64,000 bases of DNA from a gamma proteobacterium HIMB30 (GCA_000227525.2 AGIG01000028.1:124001-188000), one strand, 5' to 3'. Counted from the stretch's first letter, positions 12,970 to 22,446 are shown. A program made the numbers and translations. Notes: generated from the sequence alone by a model not told the origin.

Positions 12970-13404
12970 CTACCGACCGTATAACTGATCTGCACGATCA
13001 CAAAATGCATCAACAAGGCTTCCAGCGATTTGCGAAAACACAGCGCCGATTGCCATGGCGATTAATTTACCCGCAAATTCAAATTCAAGATCGAGACTCA
13101 CGCGACAGCAATCGTCTCCAACTGACTCAAAACGCCAATGTCCTGACAGCGATTTAAAGGGTCCGTTAACTAAAGATAAATCGATCCGTTCCGGTGGCGT
13201 TAAGGTATTTTTCGTCGTGAATGCTTGCCGAATGCTGCCCTTTTGAATCGAGAGCTCCCCGACAATGACCGTGTCAGATGACTCGATGACTCGTGCAGCA
13301 CCACACCAGGGTAAAAACTCGGGATAGCGCGCAAAGTCATTGACCAGTTCAAACATTTGCTCTGGAGTGTGAGACACTAGTGCGGATCTCGTAATTTTCG
13401 GCAT
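12970..13404 (-). CDS. ratA: RatA/YfjG family START-like protein
   Basis: This 144-residue SRPBCC/START-fold protein is related to E. coli RatA (YfjG) and to Coq10, proposed respectively to inhibit 70S assembly and to bind ubiquinone. Visible family features are the N-terminal [25 protein letters not shown] and the C-terminal [21 protein letters not shown]. The ATG at 13404 ([10 protein letters not shown]) matches the family start; an in-frame extension to 13563 runs antisense into smpB and is rejected. It is divergent from smpB and followed by rnfH, the conserved arrangement. Confidence 0.93.
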   Translation of the reverse strand: MPKITRSALVSHTPEQMFELVNDFARYPEFLPWCGAARVIESSDTVIVGELSIQKGSIRQAFTTKNTLTPPERIDLSLVNGPFKSLSGHWRFESVGDDCCRVSLDLEFEFAGKLIAMAIGAVFSQIAGSLVDAFCDRADQLYGR

Positions 13405-13458
13405 CAATTCCTCAATCGCGGTTTGAAAAAACGGCAAATATACGTAAAGTCGCCCGCC

Positions 13459-13935
13459 ATGGCCAAAAAATCGAACAGCAACAGCAATCAAATCGCTCAA
13501 AATAAACGCGCGCGTTTTGATTACCACATCGACGAAACATTCGAGGCCGGTATGCAACTCCACGGCTGGGAAGTGAAATCGATCCGAGCTGGAAAGGCCA
13601 ACTTAAGCGATACCTACGTGATTATTCGAAACGGCGAGGCCTATCTTCTAAATGCACAAATTACGCCCCTGGATTCGGCGTCAACACATGTGATCGCCGA
13701 TCCAACGCGCACACGAAAACTGCTACTCCACAAAAAAGAACTGGCTACCATTCACGGCGCTCTAAGCCAAAAAGGGCATGCCTGCGTGCCACTTGAAATG
13801 TACTGGAAAGGTCCGCTTGTCAAAATCAAAATTGGACTGGCCCGCGGGAAAAAACAACACGACAAACGCGATACGATCCGTGACCGCGAATGGAATATCG
13901 AGAAGCAACGCGCTGTCCGTCACCGTGTTCGCTGA
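13459..13935 (+). CDS. smpB: SsrA-binding protein SmpB
   Basis: SmpB (158 residues) carries tmRNA to stalled ribosomes. The core is visible: [34 protein letters not shown], and the basic C-terminal tail [16 protein letters not shown]. The start at 13459 (MAKKSNSNS) agrees with the family; the Ser/Asn-rich N-terminal seven residues are slightly unusual. Its stop overlaps the next ATG (TGATG), and its RNA partner ssrA lies one gene downstream. Confidence 0.97.
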   Translation: MAKKSNSNSNQIAQNKRARFDYHIDETFEAGMQLHGWEVKSIRAGKANLSDTYVIIRNGEAYLLNAQITPLDSASTHVIADPTRTRKLLLHKKELATIHGALSQKGHACVPLEMYWKGPLVKIKIGLARGKKQHDKRDTIRDREWNIEKQRAVRHRVR

Positions 13936-14546
13936 TGGCTGAATTCGATTGGATTAAGCTCACTCTTCTTTGCCTGGCTGGAGCCGCCTCTCCAGGTTTG
14001 TCATGGCTACTCATCTTGTCAATGTCGGCCTCTCGGGGGACGGCCGTTGGTATTTGTGGTGCGCTTGGGCATGGTTTGGGCATCACGGTGTTTGCACTCA
14101 CGACTGTCTTCGGCCTATCAGCCCTGCTGCTCGCCCTCCCTGAACTCACAATCGCTTTGACCTTTCTCGGAATCGCACTTCTGATTTATTTCGGATATCA
14201 ACTCGTCAACGCGGGTGACATGCCTCTTCCTGAAAAACTCACGACTCAAGGTGGCTTTATCGCTGGATTTTCGATTGCGATCGTCAACCCGAAGGTTTTA
14301 GTGTTCTTCTTGGCTGTGTTCGGACCCTTTGTCGATCCTCAACATACACTTTCCATACAGCTCGCCATGGGCGCGTTGGCCGGTGGCATTGATGCGACGG
14401 TCTACATCGGTGTGGCGCTTGCGGGTACAGCACTTAAACAACAACTGAAAGGCGGACGGATCCAGCTCGTTAATCGACTGATCGGTGCCCTGTTAATTGC
14501 CTCTGGTGTTTGGATTTTCATTCAAGAGATTTCAAATTTTCTCTAA
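13935..14546 (+). CDS. LysE/RhtB family amino-acid exporter
   Basis: This 203-residue inner-membrane protein belongs to the LysE/RhtB superfamily, which exports amino acids. It shows the N-terminal ASPGLSWLLILSMSASRG segment (family G-P motif), about six membrane segments, and the internal NPKVLVFFLAVFGPF motif. The ATG overlaps the smpB stop. Substrate cannot be predicted. It separates smpB from ssrA, which are usually adjacent. Confidence 0.88.
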   Translation: MAEFDWIKLTLLCLAGAASPGLSWLLILSMSASRGTAVGICGALGHGLGITVFALTTVFGLSALLLALPELTIALTFLGIALLIYFGYQLVNAGDMPLPEKLTTQGGFIAGFSIAIVNPKVLVFFLAVFGPFVDPQHTLSIQLAMGALAGGIDATVYIGVALAGTALKQQLKGGRIQLVNRLIGALLIASGVWIFIQEISNFL

Positions 14547-14567
14547 ATAGGCGATGATTCTCTCCTC

Positions 14568-14927
14568 GGGGACGATATGGATTCGACGCCGGTTACAAAA
14601 CCAAATGTGCATGCCGAGTAGTTCTACAGTGCTCGTAAACCCAACTGTGGACTCGTTAGCTATAACTGCCAACGACGACAACTACGCTCTAGCAGCTTAA
14701 GCTAGACCCTGGGTGGGGATCGTCTCTGGTCTTCATCAACAGGGTTCGAAACAGAGACTCGCTTCAACGCTGTGTTCGGGGTTGAGAAGCTAAACTTTTA
14801 ACTGGACTCGGAAAGGCGATCCCTGTGCGTTGGGAGACCCGGACTTAAATCAAAAAACGCGACTAAGCATGTAGAGCGTTTGGCAGCGGACTGACGGACG
14901 CGGGTTCAAATCCCGCCGTCTCCACCA
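14568..14927 (+). ncRNA. ssrA: Transfer-messenger RNA (tmRNA)
   Basis: This one-piece tmRNA rescues stalled ribosomes. The 5' GGGGACG (14568) pairs with CGTCTCC (14917-14923), followed by A and an encoded CCA (14925-14927). The T-arm GGTTCAAATCC is visible near 14903. The tag frame starts at GCC 14668 and ends at TAA 14698-14700, coding for ANDDNYALAA, the tag known from Pseudomonas. Only 21 bases separate it from the upstream stop, so its promoter must lie within the exporter gene. Confidence 0.97.
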
Positions 14928-14933
14928 CACTAT

Positions 14934-14960
14934 AAAAAGGCGCCCCGATGGCGCCTTTTT
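14934..14960 (+). terminator. Intrinsic terminator of ssrA
   Basis: An 11-bp inverted repeat (AAAAAGGCGCC / GGCGCCTTTTT) with a 5-base loop begins 7 bases after the tmRNA CCA and ends in a run of five T. Confidence 0.92.
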
Positions 14961-14996
14961 CATGCAGATAACCAAACAGCCAAGGGGTAGCGCTTC

Positions 14997-15344
14997 ATGA
15001 ACGACATCAGAACCTTAATCGAGAGACTGCGGATAACCCCCGAAACCATCCAGTTCGCTGAGGTAATTGCCCTGATCGATTCGCACTACAGCCACACCCC
15101 GACAGCGTTCATCAATGGTGCGGCAACGAACCAAGCGTCCGAAAACCAAGGTTCGGCCAAAGTGTTTTCTTTTGCCCGACTTCATGATCTTAATGAAATC
15201 GAGACCTTGCACTGCTTCGCTGAACATTTTCGTGCGGTAAGCGACAACCCAACAGGCAATGATCATCAGAATATCCGGCAGTTCATCACTAACGGTTGGC
15301 AAGGCGTCCAACTGCCAGAAACCTGCCTAACCGAGAAAAACTAA
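14997..15344 (+). CDS. HopJ family protein
   Basis: This 115-residue protein resembles the HopJ type III effector family, which is also widespread in free-living marine gammaproteobacteria where no secretion system is involved. The family pattern is visible: VIALIDSHYSHTPTAFINGA (about residues 24-43), then SAKVFSFARL and an HCFAEHFRAV stretch. No signal peptide or membrane segment. It stands alone between ssrA and glcB. Its cellular role is unknown. Confidence 0.8.
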   Translation: MNDIRTLIERLRITPETIQFAEVIALIDSHYSHTPTAFINGAATNQASENQGSAKVFSFARLHDLNEIETLHCFAEHFRAVSDNPTGNDHQNIRQFITNGWQGVQLPETCLTEKN

Positions 15345-15433
15345 GCGCGATCGGCCGATTAAGACACACTGAATCAACGATTTTGAGAAGCCAAGTCTCG
15401 AGATGAAATTAAAATGAAAATTGGTTCCATTTT

Positions 15434-15463
15434 TTGAAAGCGGCACCCAGTGTGTGCTATCTT
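15434..15463 (+). promoter_or_regulatory. Possible sigma-70 promoter of glcB
   Basis: TTGAAA (15434-15439) and TATCTT (15458-15463) are separated by 18 bases and lie 44 bases upstream of the glcB ATG. The match is moderate. Confidence 0.4.
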
Positions 15464-15506
15464 CTCGCCGCGATAATTCCCCACAGTAATTTTTCGGAGA
15501 GATACT

Positions 15507-17672
15507 ATGACAGATCGCACTGCGTGCGGCGGCCTTCAAGTGGCAACTGAGCTCTATCGTTTCGTGAATGAAGAAGCGATCCCAGGAACTGGCATCGACG
15601 AAACCAAGTTTTGGGCAGGTGTTGACGCATTGATTCACGAGCTCGCTCCAATCAACCGGGAATTGGTTGCACAACGTGATGTTATCCAAACGAAAATCGA
15701 CGGATATCATAAAGCTCGGCAAGGTCAGCCGCATGATCCTGCAGACTACAAGGCTTTTTTGCAGGACATCGGATACTTACTACCCGAACCTCAAAATGTA
15801 ACCGTTTCGACAGATTGCGTTGATGATGAGGTCGCGACCACAGCGGGGCCCCAACTGGTTGTCCCTGTCATGAATGCTCGCTACGCACTGAACGCCGCAA
15901 ATGCGCGTTGGGGTAGCCTTTATGATGCGCTCTATGGTACCGACGTCATCTCGAACAATGGGGATGCGAGTCCGGGGCTCGAGTACAACCCAATTCGAGG
16001 CGAAAAAGTCATCGCATTTGCCAAGACATTCCTCGATGAAAACTTCGGTCTGGAGAGCGGCACGCATGCGACTGCGACATCCTATAAAATCATTGACGGC
16101 ACATTAAAAATCCACACCCCGAGCGGTCTTGTTGGCTTAAAAAACCCAGAAAAGTTGGTGGGTTATCAGGGTGACGCAGCGTCACCGACAGCCATCGTTT
16201 TAAAAAATCACGGACTCCATGTGGAGCTTCAGTTTGATAAGACAAAGCCTGTGGGTAGCTCAGATCCTGCGGGAATCGCAGATATCTTAATGGAGTCCGC
16301 GCTGACGACAATTATGGATTGTGAGGACTCAGTTGCGGCTGTTGATGCAGAGGATAAGGTAGTCGTTTACCGGAATTGGCTCGGTCTCATGAAAGGTGAT
16401 CTCACTGAGTCCGTTTTCAAAAATAATAAAAATATGGTGCGCCGGCTTAACCCGGATCGGAAATATACCAGCGTTAATGGATCCGAAATCACGCTCCCCG
16501 GACGGGCATTGATGTTTGTCCGTAATGTCGGCCATCTCATGACCAATGAGGCGATTATAGATAGTGACGGTAACGAAGTCCCAGAGGGTATTCTCGATGG
16601 AATTTTCACTACACTCATCGCAATTCACGATCTGAAGCGCACCGAAGACAAAAACTCGAGAGCCGGGTCGGTCTATATCGTCAAACCGAAGATGCACGGA
16701 CCCGAAGAAGTCAGCTTTGCAAATCGTCTTTTCGGGGCCGTTGAAGACCTGCTTAATCTCCCGCGCCATAAAGTCAAAATGGGCATCATGGATGAAGAGC
16801 GTCGCACAACTGTCAACCTGAAAGCCTGCATCAACGCTGCATCAGAAAGAGTGGTCTTTATCAATACTGGATTTCTCGATCGAACCGGTGATGAGATGCA
16901 CACGTCGATGCATGCAGGGCCGATGATTCGCAAAGTCCACATGAAAAAAGCGACGTGGATCAACGCGTACGAGAACTGGAATGTGGATATCGGTCTCGAA
17001 TGTGGACTTCAAGGTAAAGCACAAATCGGTAAGGGCATGTGGGCGATGCCTGATTTGATGGCGGCCATGGTTGAACAAAAAGTGGCGCATCCGCAATCAG
17101 GGGCAAACACTGCTTGGGTTCCTTCACCGACTGCTGCCACCTTACATGCCCTGCATTACCATCAAGTCGATGTCTTTGCAGTTCAAGATGCATTGAAAGG
17201 ACAACGGCGTAATACAGTGGATGAAATCCTAGAAATCCCACTGCGCGAAAATCCCAATTGGTCACCAGAGGTGATCCAATCTGAACTGGATAATAATGCG
17301 CAAGGAATACTTGGATACGTGGTTCGCTGGGTTGACCAAGGTGTCGGATGTTCAAAGGTCCCTGATATCAATAATATTGGTCTCATGGAAGATCGCGCGA
17401 CACTTCGCATCAGTTCGCAACATATCGCCAATTGGCTCACTCATGGCATTACAAATGAAGCACAAGTGCGTGAAACCATGGAGCGTATGGCAAAAGTTGT
17501 AGATGGCCAAAATGCAGGCGATACAGCTTATCGTCCGATGGCTCCAAACTATGATCAATCGACTGCGTTCCAAGCCGCGCTTGACCTTGTCCTCAAGGGT
17601 GTCGAGCAGCCCAGTGGATATACTGAGCCAGTGCTACATCGTCGTCGTCTTGAACTGAAGCAAAGCATCTAA
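15507..17672 (+). CDS. glcB: Malate synthase G
   Basis: Malate synthase G condenses glyoxylate with acetyl-CoA to malate. At 721 residues it matches the monomeric G isoform (E. coli 723). Visible segments include [18 protein letters not shown] (about residue 270), [21 protein letters not shown] and the C-terminal [13 protein letters not shown] region. A clear Shine-Dalgarno (CGGAGAGA) precedes the ATG. With the glycerate kinase at 20.8 kb this hints at use of glycolate/glyoxylate; no isocitrate lyase is in the window. Confidence 0.98.
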   Translation: MTDRTACGGLQVATELYRFVNEEAIPGTGIDETKFWAGVDALIHELAPINRELVAQRDVIQTKIDGYHKARQGQPHDPADYKAFLQDIGYLLPEPQNVTVSTDCVDDEVATTAGPQLVVPVMNARYALNAANARWGSLYDALYGTDVISNNGDASPGLEYNPIRGEKVIAFAKTFLDENFGLESGTHATATSYKIIDGTLKIHTPSGLVGLKNPEKLVGYQGDAASPTAIVLKNHGLHVELQFDKTKPVGSSDPAGIADILMESALTTIMDCEDSVAAVDAEDKVVVYRNWLGLMKGDLTESVFKNNKNMVRRLNPDRKYTSVNGSEITLPGRALMFVRNVGHLMTNEAIIDSDGNEVPEGILDGIFTTLIAIHDLKRTEDKNSRAGSVYIVKPKMHGPEEVSFANRLFGAVEDLLNLPRHKVKMGIMDEERRTTVNLKACINAASERVVFINTGFLDRTGDEMHTSMHAGPMIRKVHMKKATWINAYENWNVDIGLECGLQGKAQIGKGMWAMPDLMAAMVEQKVAHPQSGANTAWVPSPTAATLHALHYHQVDVFAVQDALKGQRRNTVDEILEIPLRENPNWSPEVIQSELDNNAQGILGYVVRWVDQGVGCSKVPDINNIGLMEDRATLRISSQHIANWLTHGITNEAQVRETMERMAKVVDGQNAGDTAYRPMAPNYDQSTAFQAALDLVLKGVEQPSGYTEPVLHRRRLELKQSI

Positions 17673-17678
17673 CGAGGC

Positions 17679-17708
17679 TTGACAGACCCTCTGGGAAGCG
17701 CATATTAC
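17679..17708 (+). promoter_or_regulatory. Probable sigma-70 promoter of the double-thioredoxin gene
   Basis: A perfect TTGACA (17679-17684) is followed after 18 bases by TATTAC (17703-17708), about 32 bases upstream of the preferred GTG start. Confidence 0.55.
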
Positions 17709-17740
17709 TCTCGGTGATTGCGTTGTGCCGGAGGGCGCCT

Positions 17741-18790
17741 GTGTTCAGATTCATACTCATTGCGTTAACCTGCCTGATCCCCTTGTCTGCGCATACTGCA
17801 GAAACGCCTGAACCTGTCCAACAAGAGACCAATTTCGATTCTTTCGAACTGCCTGAGTGGTTCAAGGTCAGCTTCCTCGATTTATCAGAGGACAACCTTG
17901 AGGCGACCGAAGATAACAAACATCTGGTGGTTTTTTTCTGGCAGGAATTCTGCGCCTACTGCAAGAACACAATCGAAAAGAATCTGACCCAACAATCCAT
18001 CCGCCAGATGTTCGATGCACATTTCGATGTGGTCGCACTCAATATATGGGGAGACCGTGAGGTATATGGCCTCGATGGTGAAGAGACCACAGAAAAAGAG
18101 ATTGCACGCTCACTGAATGTTCAATTCACCCCAACAATCATTTTCTTTAATGCGGAAGGTCAGCCGGTGTTGCGACTGAATGGGCATGTATCACCGCCAG
18201 AGATGCAGGTGGCGCTCGATTATGTGCAGACCAAAACTTATGAATCACAAACTATTTTTGAGTATCTCGCAGCGAATCAACCTCAAGCTGTCAACACGCA
18301 ACTCAATTCTCAACCATTTATCGACAACGGAACGAATCTCAATACCGCAGGTCAACCCAAAGCAATTCTTTTCGAACAAACCAACTGCCCGGACTGCGAT
18401 ACTTTCCATCGGTGTGTCCTGTCACTCGATTCTGTCCGTGACCGATTCAAGCCATTCCAGACGTTACAGCTCGACATGTGGTCGAGTACCCCAGTCATAG
18501 CACCATCTGGGCAAACAACAACGGCCCGCGATCTTGCCCGAGAAATGAACATTATCTACGCACCGAGCCTGGTGCTATTTGACTCAAATGGGTCAGAAAT
18601 GATTCGTGTTGAGTCACAGCTCAGAAGCTTTCATACAGAAGCAGTCCTTGAGTATATCGCTGATGGCATTTATCAACGCGAACCAAATTTCCAGCGTTAC
18701 ATCGAAGAGCGTGGCGATATTATTCGAGCCAAAGGTGAGCAAGGCAAAACAACAAGTACGCGAGACATTTGCCCCGAACTCTATGAGTAA
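17741..18790 (+). CDS. Periplasmic protein with two thioredoxin-like domains
   Basis: This 349-residue secreted protein carries two thioredoxin folds in tandem. A signal peptide (MFRFILIALTCLIPLSAHTA) is followed by a first domain with active site CAYC (about residue 71, in FFWQEFCAYCKN) and a second with CPDC (about residue 220, in FEQTNCPDCDTF). Each half has a cis-Pro type strand (NVQFTPTIIFF; NIIYAPSLVLF). The halves resemble SoxW-like thioredoxins. I chose GTG 17741 because GGAGG lies 7 bases upstream; a GTG at 17714 adds nine residues before the signal. Role probably thiol-disulfide exchange; partner unknown. Confidence 0.75.
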   Translation: MFRFILIALTCLIPLSAHTAETPEPVQQETNFDSFELPEWFKVSFLDLSEDNLEATEDNKHLVVFFWQEFCAYCKNTIEKNLTQQSIRQMFDAHFDVVALNIWGDREVYGLDGEETTEKEIARSLNVQFTPTIIFFNAEGQPVLRLNGHVSPPEMQVALDYVQTKTYESQTIFEYLAANQPQAVNTQLNSQPFIDNGTNLNTAGQPKAILFEQTNCPDCDTFHRCVLSLDSVRDRFKPFQTLQLDMWSSTPVIAPSGQTTTARDLAREMNIIYAPSLVLFDSNGSEMIRVESQLRSFHTEAVLEYIADGIYQREPNFQRYIEERGDIIRAKGEQGKTTSTRDICPELYE

Positions 18791-18816
18791 CAATGATTTC
18801 CTGCTGTGTGTATACT
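18788..18816 (+). promoter_or_regulatory. Promoter of the TPP riboswitch transcript
   Basis: An extended -10 element TGTGTATACT (hexamer 18811-18816) has a weak -35 (TAACAA, 18788-18793) at 17 bases. Transcription would start about 18822, exactly where the riboswitch begins. Confidence 0.5.
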
Positions 18817-18821
18817 TGGAC

Positions 18822-18896
18822 GCTGCGGCAGGGGCGCACGAGCTGAGAAGTACCCTTTGAACCTGATCCGGTTAGTACCGGTGTAGGGAGCCTGAG
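18822..18896 (+). ncRNA. TPP riboswitch (THI element)
   Basis: The conserved THI-box sequence is directly visible: GGGGCGC, then the GCTGAGA core (18842-18848), ACCCTTTGAACCTGATC (about 18852-18868) and the closing GTGTAGGGAGCC. It binds thiamine pyrophosphate and normally represses downstream genes when thiamine is plentiful. It lies about 60 bases upstream of the ThiY-like gene. Confidence 0.96.
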
Positions 18897-18957
18897 ACCA
18901 ACAGACACTTCTCTGGTTGACTTTCTGCACGCAACTCAATGATCAGGAGTCAACGCA

Positions 18958-19917
18958 ATGCAACGCAAACATATTCTTCAATTGATCTGTTTGAGCCTAT
19001 GGGTCGCTATAAGCTCAGCACCAAAAGCTGCCACCGAGGAAGTCACCGTGCTACTGGATTGGTTTATCAACCCAGATCACGCACCACTGATCGTGGCGGA
19101 GCAAGAAGGTCTTTTTGAAAACGCTGGCCTCACAGTCAAGCTGGTCGAGCCCGCAGATCCATCACTCCCACCAAAGCTCGCGGCAGCAAAAAAAGCAGAT
19201 CTCGCGATTAGCTACCAACCGTCACTCATGGTCGACCTCAATAATTCATTACCGTTGATGCGTGTCGGTACAATCGTCAACCGTCCATTGAATTCACTCG
19301 TCGTATTGGCAGATTCCGATATTCATTCGGTCAAAGATTTAAGAGGCAAAACGGTCGGTTTTTCCGTTGGTGGATTTGAAGATGCTGTCCTTGGCGCAAT
19401 GCTCGAAACTCACGGGTTAACGCTAGACGACGTTGAACTGGTGAATGTGAATTTTGCATTATCACCCTCTCTGTATGCAGGACAAGTCGATGCTGTTATT
19501 GGCGCTTTCAGGAATTTTGAGTTGAACCAGATGGATATCGATGGCCGCCCCGGAAGAGCGTTCTATCCTGAAGAGCATGGTGTTCCAGCCTATGAAGAGC
19601 TGATTTTTGTGACTCATCCGGATTTTGCAGGCACTGCAAAGATCGAGCGCTTCCTTGACGTGATGGATCAAGCAACACAACGCATTCTTCAATCACCCGA
19701 TGCAATGTATCAGTCGTTTACTCGCTACCGGCCGGCCGACCTCGATAACGAACTGAATCGCCGCGCATGGACAGACACCCTTCCCAAACTTGCTCGTGAG
19801 ACGCGTCAGACAGATGTAACCCAGTGGGAGCGGTTTGCTCAGTTCATGACACAGCGCGGACTCATCCGAAATCCACCTCCCCCCAAAACCTATCTCTTTC
19901 AACCAGGAGCTCAATGA
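18958..19917 (+). CDS. thiY: ThiY-like periplasmic thiamine-precursor binding protein
   Basis: This 319-residue NMT1/THI5-like solute-binding protein has a signal peptide ending near SSAPKAA, then the family opening VTVLLDWFINPDHAPLIVAEQEGLF. ThiY proteins bind the pyrimidine precursor N-formyl-aminopyrimidine for an ABC importer; the upstream TPP riboswitch supports a thiamine role. Shine-Dalgarno AGGAG lies 8 bases before the ATG. Oddly, no ABC permease or ATPase follows; instead the stop overlaps (ATGA) the start of an AEC carrier. Confidence 0.85.
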   Translation: MQRKHILQLICLSLWVAISSAPKAATEEVTVLLDWFINPDHAPLIVAEQEGLFENAGLTVKLVEPADPSLPPKLAAAKKADLAISYQPSLMVDLNNSLPLMRVGTIVNRPLNSLVVLADSDIHSVKDLRGKTVGFSVGGFEDAVLGAMLETHGLTLDDVELVNVNFALSPSLYAGQVDAVIGAFRNFELNQMDIDGRPGRAFYPEEHGVPAYEELIFVTHPDFAGTAKIERFLDVMDQATQRILQSPDAMYQSFTRYRPADLDNELNRRAWTDTLPKLARETRQTDVTQWERFAQFMTQRGLIRNPPPPKTYLFQPGAQ

Positions 19918-20849
19918 ACGAAGTCTTTAACATCCTAGCCCCAGTACTCGCTCTGGGGCTGATTGGTTACTTCGCAACACGATTCGGTTTTTTTTTAAGC
20001 ACTCATCGTGATGGGTTATCCAAATACGTTTTCGACTTCGCCGTACCGATGCTTCTGTTTTCAGCGATTGTTGAACTCGAACCACCTGAGGCATCAACGG
20101 CAGATCTTTTCATCACTTACTATGTTCCGTTAGTCGCTATTTTTTCGCTCGGCATGATCGTCAGTTGGCTTGTACTTCAGCGATCAGTGATTGAAGCGAT
20201 GGTGATTGGACTCGGGTCATGCTTTTCCAACACTGTGTTGCTCGGTATTCCACTCATTCCACGCGCACTCGGGGACGACGCCTTGTTCCCCCTTTTTCTG
20301 TTGATCTCAGTGCATGGGATTACAGTCTTCACCGCAGTGACTGTCATCATCGAAATTGCTCGAGGCCGAGACGCAGGACTTGCCAACCTGCCAAGGCAGG
20401 TTGCGAATGGTCTCATTGGTAACCCGTTAATTGTTGGCCTCGGACTCGGATTCTTATGGAAATTGACTGATTTGCGAATTCATCCAGTTGCCGCCGACGT
20501 CTTCCATCTCGTCGCAACAAGTGTGACACCGGCAGCCCTATTCGTTTTAGGGAGTTCATTGGCGAGTTATTCGATTTCGGGCTCATTAGCGCCAGCGGTT
20601 TTAGTCACGACTTTAAAAAATGCAATCCATCCGCTGGCAGTATTTATTCTCGGGTCCTTGCTCGGCCTTGAAGCGCTCTGGCTGTCTGTTGCAACAATGC
20701 TGGCTGCGATGCCAGCAGGAATGAATATGTACTTATTCGCGAGTCGCTACCATGTGTCACCGCCAACGGCGACCACCAGTATATTGACCTCGACCATCTC
20801 TTCGATCGTGACGATATCGATCGTGATTGCGCTTTTGAAAATCAATTAA
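19914..20849 (+). CDS. AEC family transporter in the TPP regulon
   Basis: This 311-residue inner-membrane carrier of the auxin efflux carrier (AEC/BASS-like) fold has about ten hydrophobic segments. Family-like stretches include KYVFDFAVPMLLFSAIVE, CFSNTVLLGIPLI and the C-terminal AAMPAGMNMYLFA. The ATG at 19914 overlaps the stop of the ThiY-like gene, so the two are translationally coupled under the TPP riboswitch. I infer a role in moving thiamine or a precursor; the family alone does not specify this. The stop shares TTAA with the convergent kinase gene. Confidence 0.8.
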   Translation: MNEVFNILAPVLALGLIGYFATRFGFFLSTHRDGLSKYVFDFAVPMLLFSAIVELEPPEASTADLFITYYVPLVAIFSLGMIVSWLVLQRSVIEAMVIGLGSCFSNTVLLGIPLIPRALGDDALFPLFLLISVHGITVFTAVTVIIEIARGRDAGLANLPRQVANGLIGNPLIVGLGLGFLWKLTDLRIHPVAADVFHLVATSVTPAALFVLGSSLASYSISGSLAPAVLVTTLKNAIHPLAVFILGSLLGLEALWLSVATMLAAMPAGMNMYLFASRYHVSPPTATTSILTSTISSIVTISIVIALLKIN

Positions 20850-22096
20850 GGCTCGATGAGGATCGCCCGGAAATCATTCACATTAGTACCCGTTGGCCCC
20901 GGGATGACCGATTGACCCAGTGACTGGAAGAACGTGTGGGCATCTTGACGCTTCAAAGCATCACGATGGTCGAGATTCGCATCTCTCATCCGAGCAAGTG
21001 TCCGATCATCAATCACCGCGCCGGCGATCTCGGCAGCGCCATCGACACCATCGGTATCACAAGCAATCGCTGAGATCCCTCGAGCACCATCGAGTGCATC
21101 AAGTAACGCCAGTGCAAAATGCGCATTGGGTCCACCCACACCACTGCCAGTGACCTTGACAGTTGTTTCACCTCCAGATAGCAAGCAAAGTGGTTTTGCG
21201 AGTGTCCGATGGTGCCTTTGCCATAACGCTGTTTCAGCCATCACGCGAGCAACAGTCTCTGAATCACCCTCAATAGAATCACCAAGTACCCAGCATTCCA
21301 CACCCTGTGATTCGAGAAACTTTTGGGCAGCCTTCAATGACTGCGAGGGTGCAGCCACAATCTGAGTCGATACACGTTTGAAACAGATTGAGTCAGGGTG
21401 TGGTGTTGCATTATTTTGATCAGATAACCACGGGGTTAGCTCATCCAGAACATCAATCTTGTGTCGCGTTAACACACCGATTGCATCCGCTTGATTGGTA
21501 TATGCCGGCACCGTTGGACCAGACGCGATAAACTCAACTCGGTCTCCAGGAACATCGGACACTAAGAAGTTCAGAATGTGACCGCGACAGGCCTCAGCGA
21601 GTCGCCCACCCTTCACCAATGACAACTGTTTACGCACGGTATTTAACTCAGAAATCGTCGCGCCCGACGCAAGTAATGCGCGATGCGTCCGCATCTTTAG
21701 TTCTGGATCCATGGTGGGAAGCGGTGCAGACATCAGTGCCGATCCGCCACCTGAAATTAAACAGATCATCCGATCATTGGGTCCAAGCGATCGAGCAAGC
21801 GTCAAAGCATCTTCAGCCGCACGCAAGCTGCCATCATCGGGAACAGGATGTGACGCCTCAATGACCTGCAAGCTGGTATTGACCTCGTGACCCCGCGGAA
21901 GGATACACAACCCCTTAATGTCACCAAGGCACTGTTGAGCGACTTCCGCATGTTGCGATGCTGCTTTCCCAACCACAAGAAATACGGTCTTCCCAGCAAT
22001 TGGAGGGAGATCATTGAGATAAGGGATCAAACAGGTTGCCTGGGCGGCTTCAACCGCTCGATCAAACGCTGACCGGAGGATTTCCTGAGAATTCAG
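20846..22096 (-). CDS. Glycerate 2-kinase (MOFRL/TtuD family), probable CTG start
   Basis: This enzyme phosphorylates D-glycerate and serves glyoxylate, serine or tartrate breakdown. Visible features are the glycine-rich ISGGGSALMSAPLP, NTVRKQLSLVKGGRLAE, SDVPGDRVEFIASGPT, LSGGETTVKVTG and the MOFRL-type DTDGVDGAAEIAGA. The usual first start (TTG, 22030) would drop the conserved N-terminal helix. Extending 22 codons to CTG at 22096 restores it (EILRSAFDRAVEAAQ) and places GGAGG 7 bases upstream, in a CTGA overlap with the preceding stop. With that start it is 416 residues. No ATG, GTG or TTG is available in between. Confidence 0.9.
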   Translation of the reverse strand: MNSQEILRSAFDRAVEAAQATCLIPYLNDLPPIAGKTVFLVVGKAASQHAEVAQQCLGDIKGLCILPRGHEVNTSLQVIEASHPVPDDGSLRAAEDALTLARSLGPNDRMICLISGGGSALMSAPLPTMDPELKMRTHRALLASGATISELNTVRKQLSLVKGGRLAEACRGHILNFLVSDVPGDRVEFIASGPTVPAYTNQADAIGVLTRHKIDVLDELTPWLSDQNNATPHPDSICFKRVSTQIVAAPSQSLKAAQKFLESQGVECWVLGDSIEGDSETVARVMAETALWQRHHRTLAKPLCLLSGGETTVKVTGSGVGGPNAHFALALLDALDGARGISAIACDTDGVDGAAEIAGAVIDDRTLARMRDANLDHRDALKRQDAHTFFQSLGQSVIPGPTGTNVNDFRAILIEP

Positions 22097-22443
22097 TGGG
22101 TGTCCTCCATCGCTGACTCAATGGTCTCAGGAATCTTTTCACGCAATACACCAATCGCTAACGCCCCGAATACCATCGCGCCAATGTATAACGACGGTGA
22201 CTGCAGGAGTAGTTGCATCGCTGGAAGAACGATCGTGAAGATGGCGGTTAACACAATGACTGCTCCGGCAATCCAGTCTTTCGACATACCGATCCAGAGT
22301 GATTTAAAAACATAAAGCCCAACGACCATTCCCGATGCAAATGCAACGAGAGTGAATGCCTGCCTCGATGGATAAAAATGGTGAAGACTCAAACACGCGA
22401 ACACGAGCGCGAGGCAAGCGATCGCGTAGTTCGATGACCGCAT
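22093..22443 (-). CDS. Small integral membrane protein, unknown function
   Basis: A 116-residue protein with about four predicted membrane segments (residues about 6-24, 29-50, 58-76 and 82-101) and a charged tail (REKIPETIESAMEDTH). I do not recognise the family. It is 3 bases downstream of a 30-residue membrane protein and overlaps the glycerate kinase (CTGA), so the three form a translationally linked set. A role in transport linked to glycerate is possible but unproven. Confidence 0.65.
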   Translation of the reverse strand: MRSSNYAIACLALVFACLSLHHFYPSRQAFTLVAFASGMVVGLYVFKSLWIGMSKDWIAGAVIVLTAIFTIVLPAMQLLLQSPSLYIGAMVFGALAIGVLREKIPETIESAMEDTH

Positions 22444-22446
22444 TGA

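Noticed and set aside
12970..13563. ratA starting at 13563 (197 residues)
   Set aside because: The extra 53 residues run antisense through the start of smpB and do not resemble the family; ATG 13404 is used.
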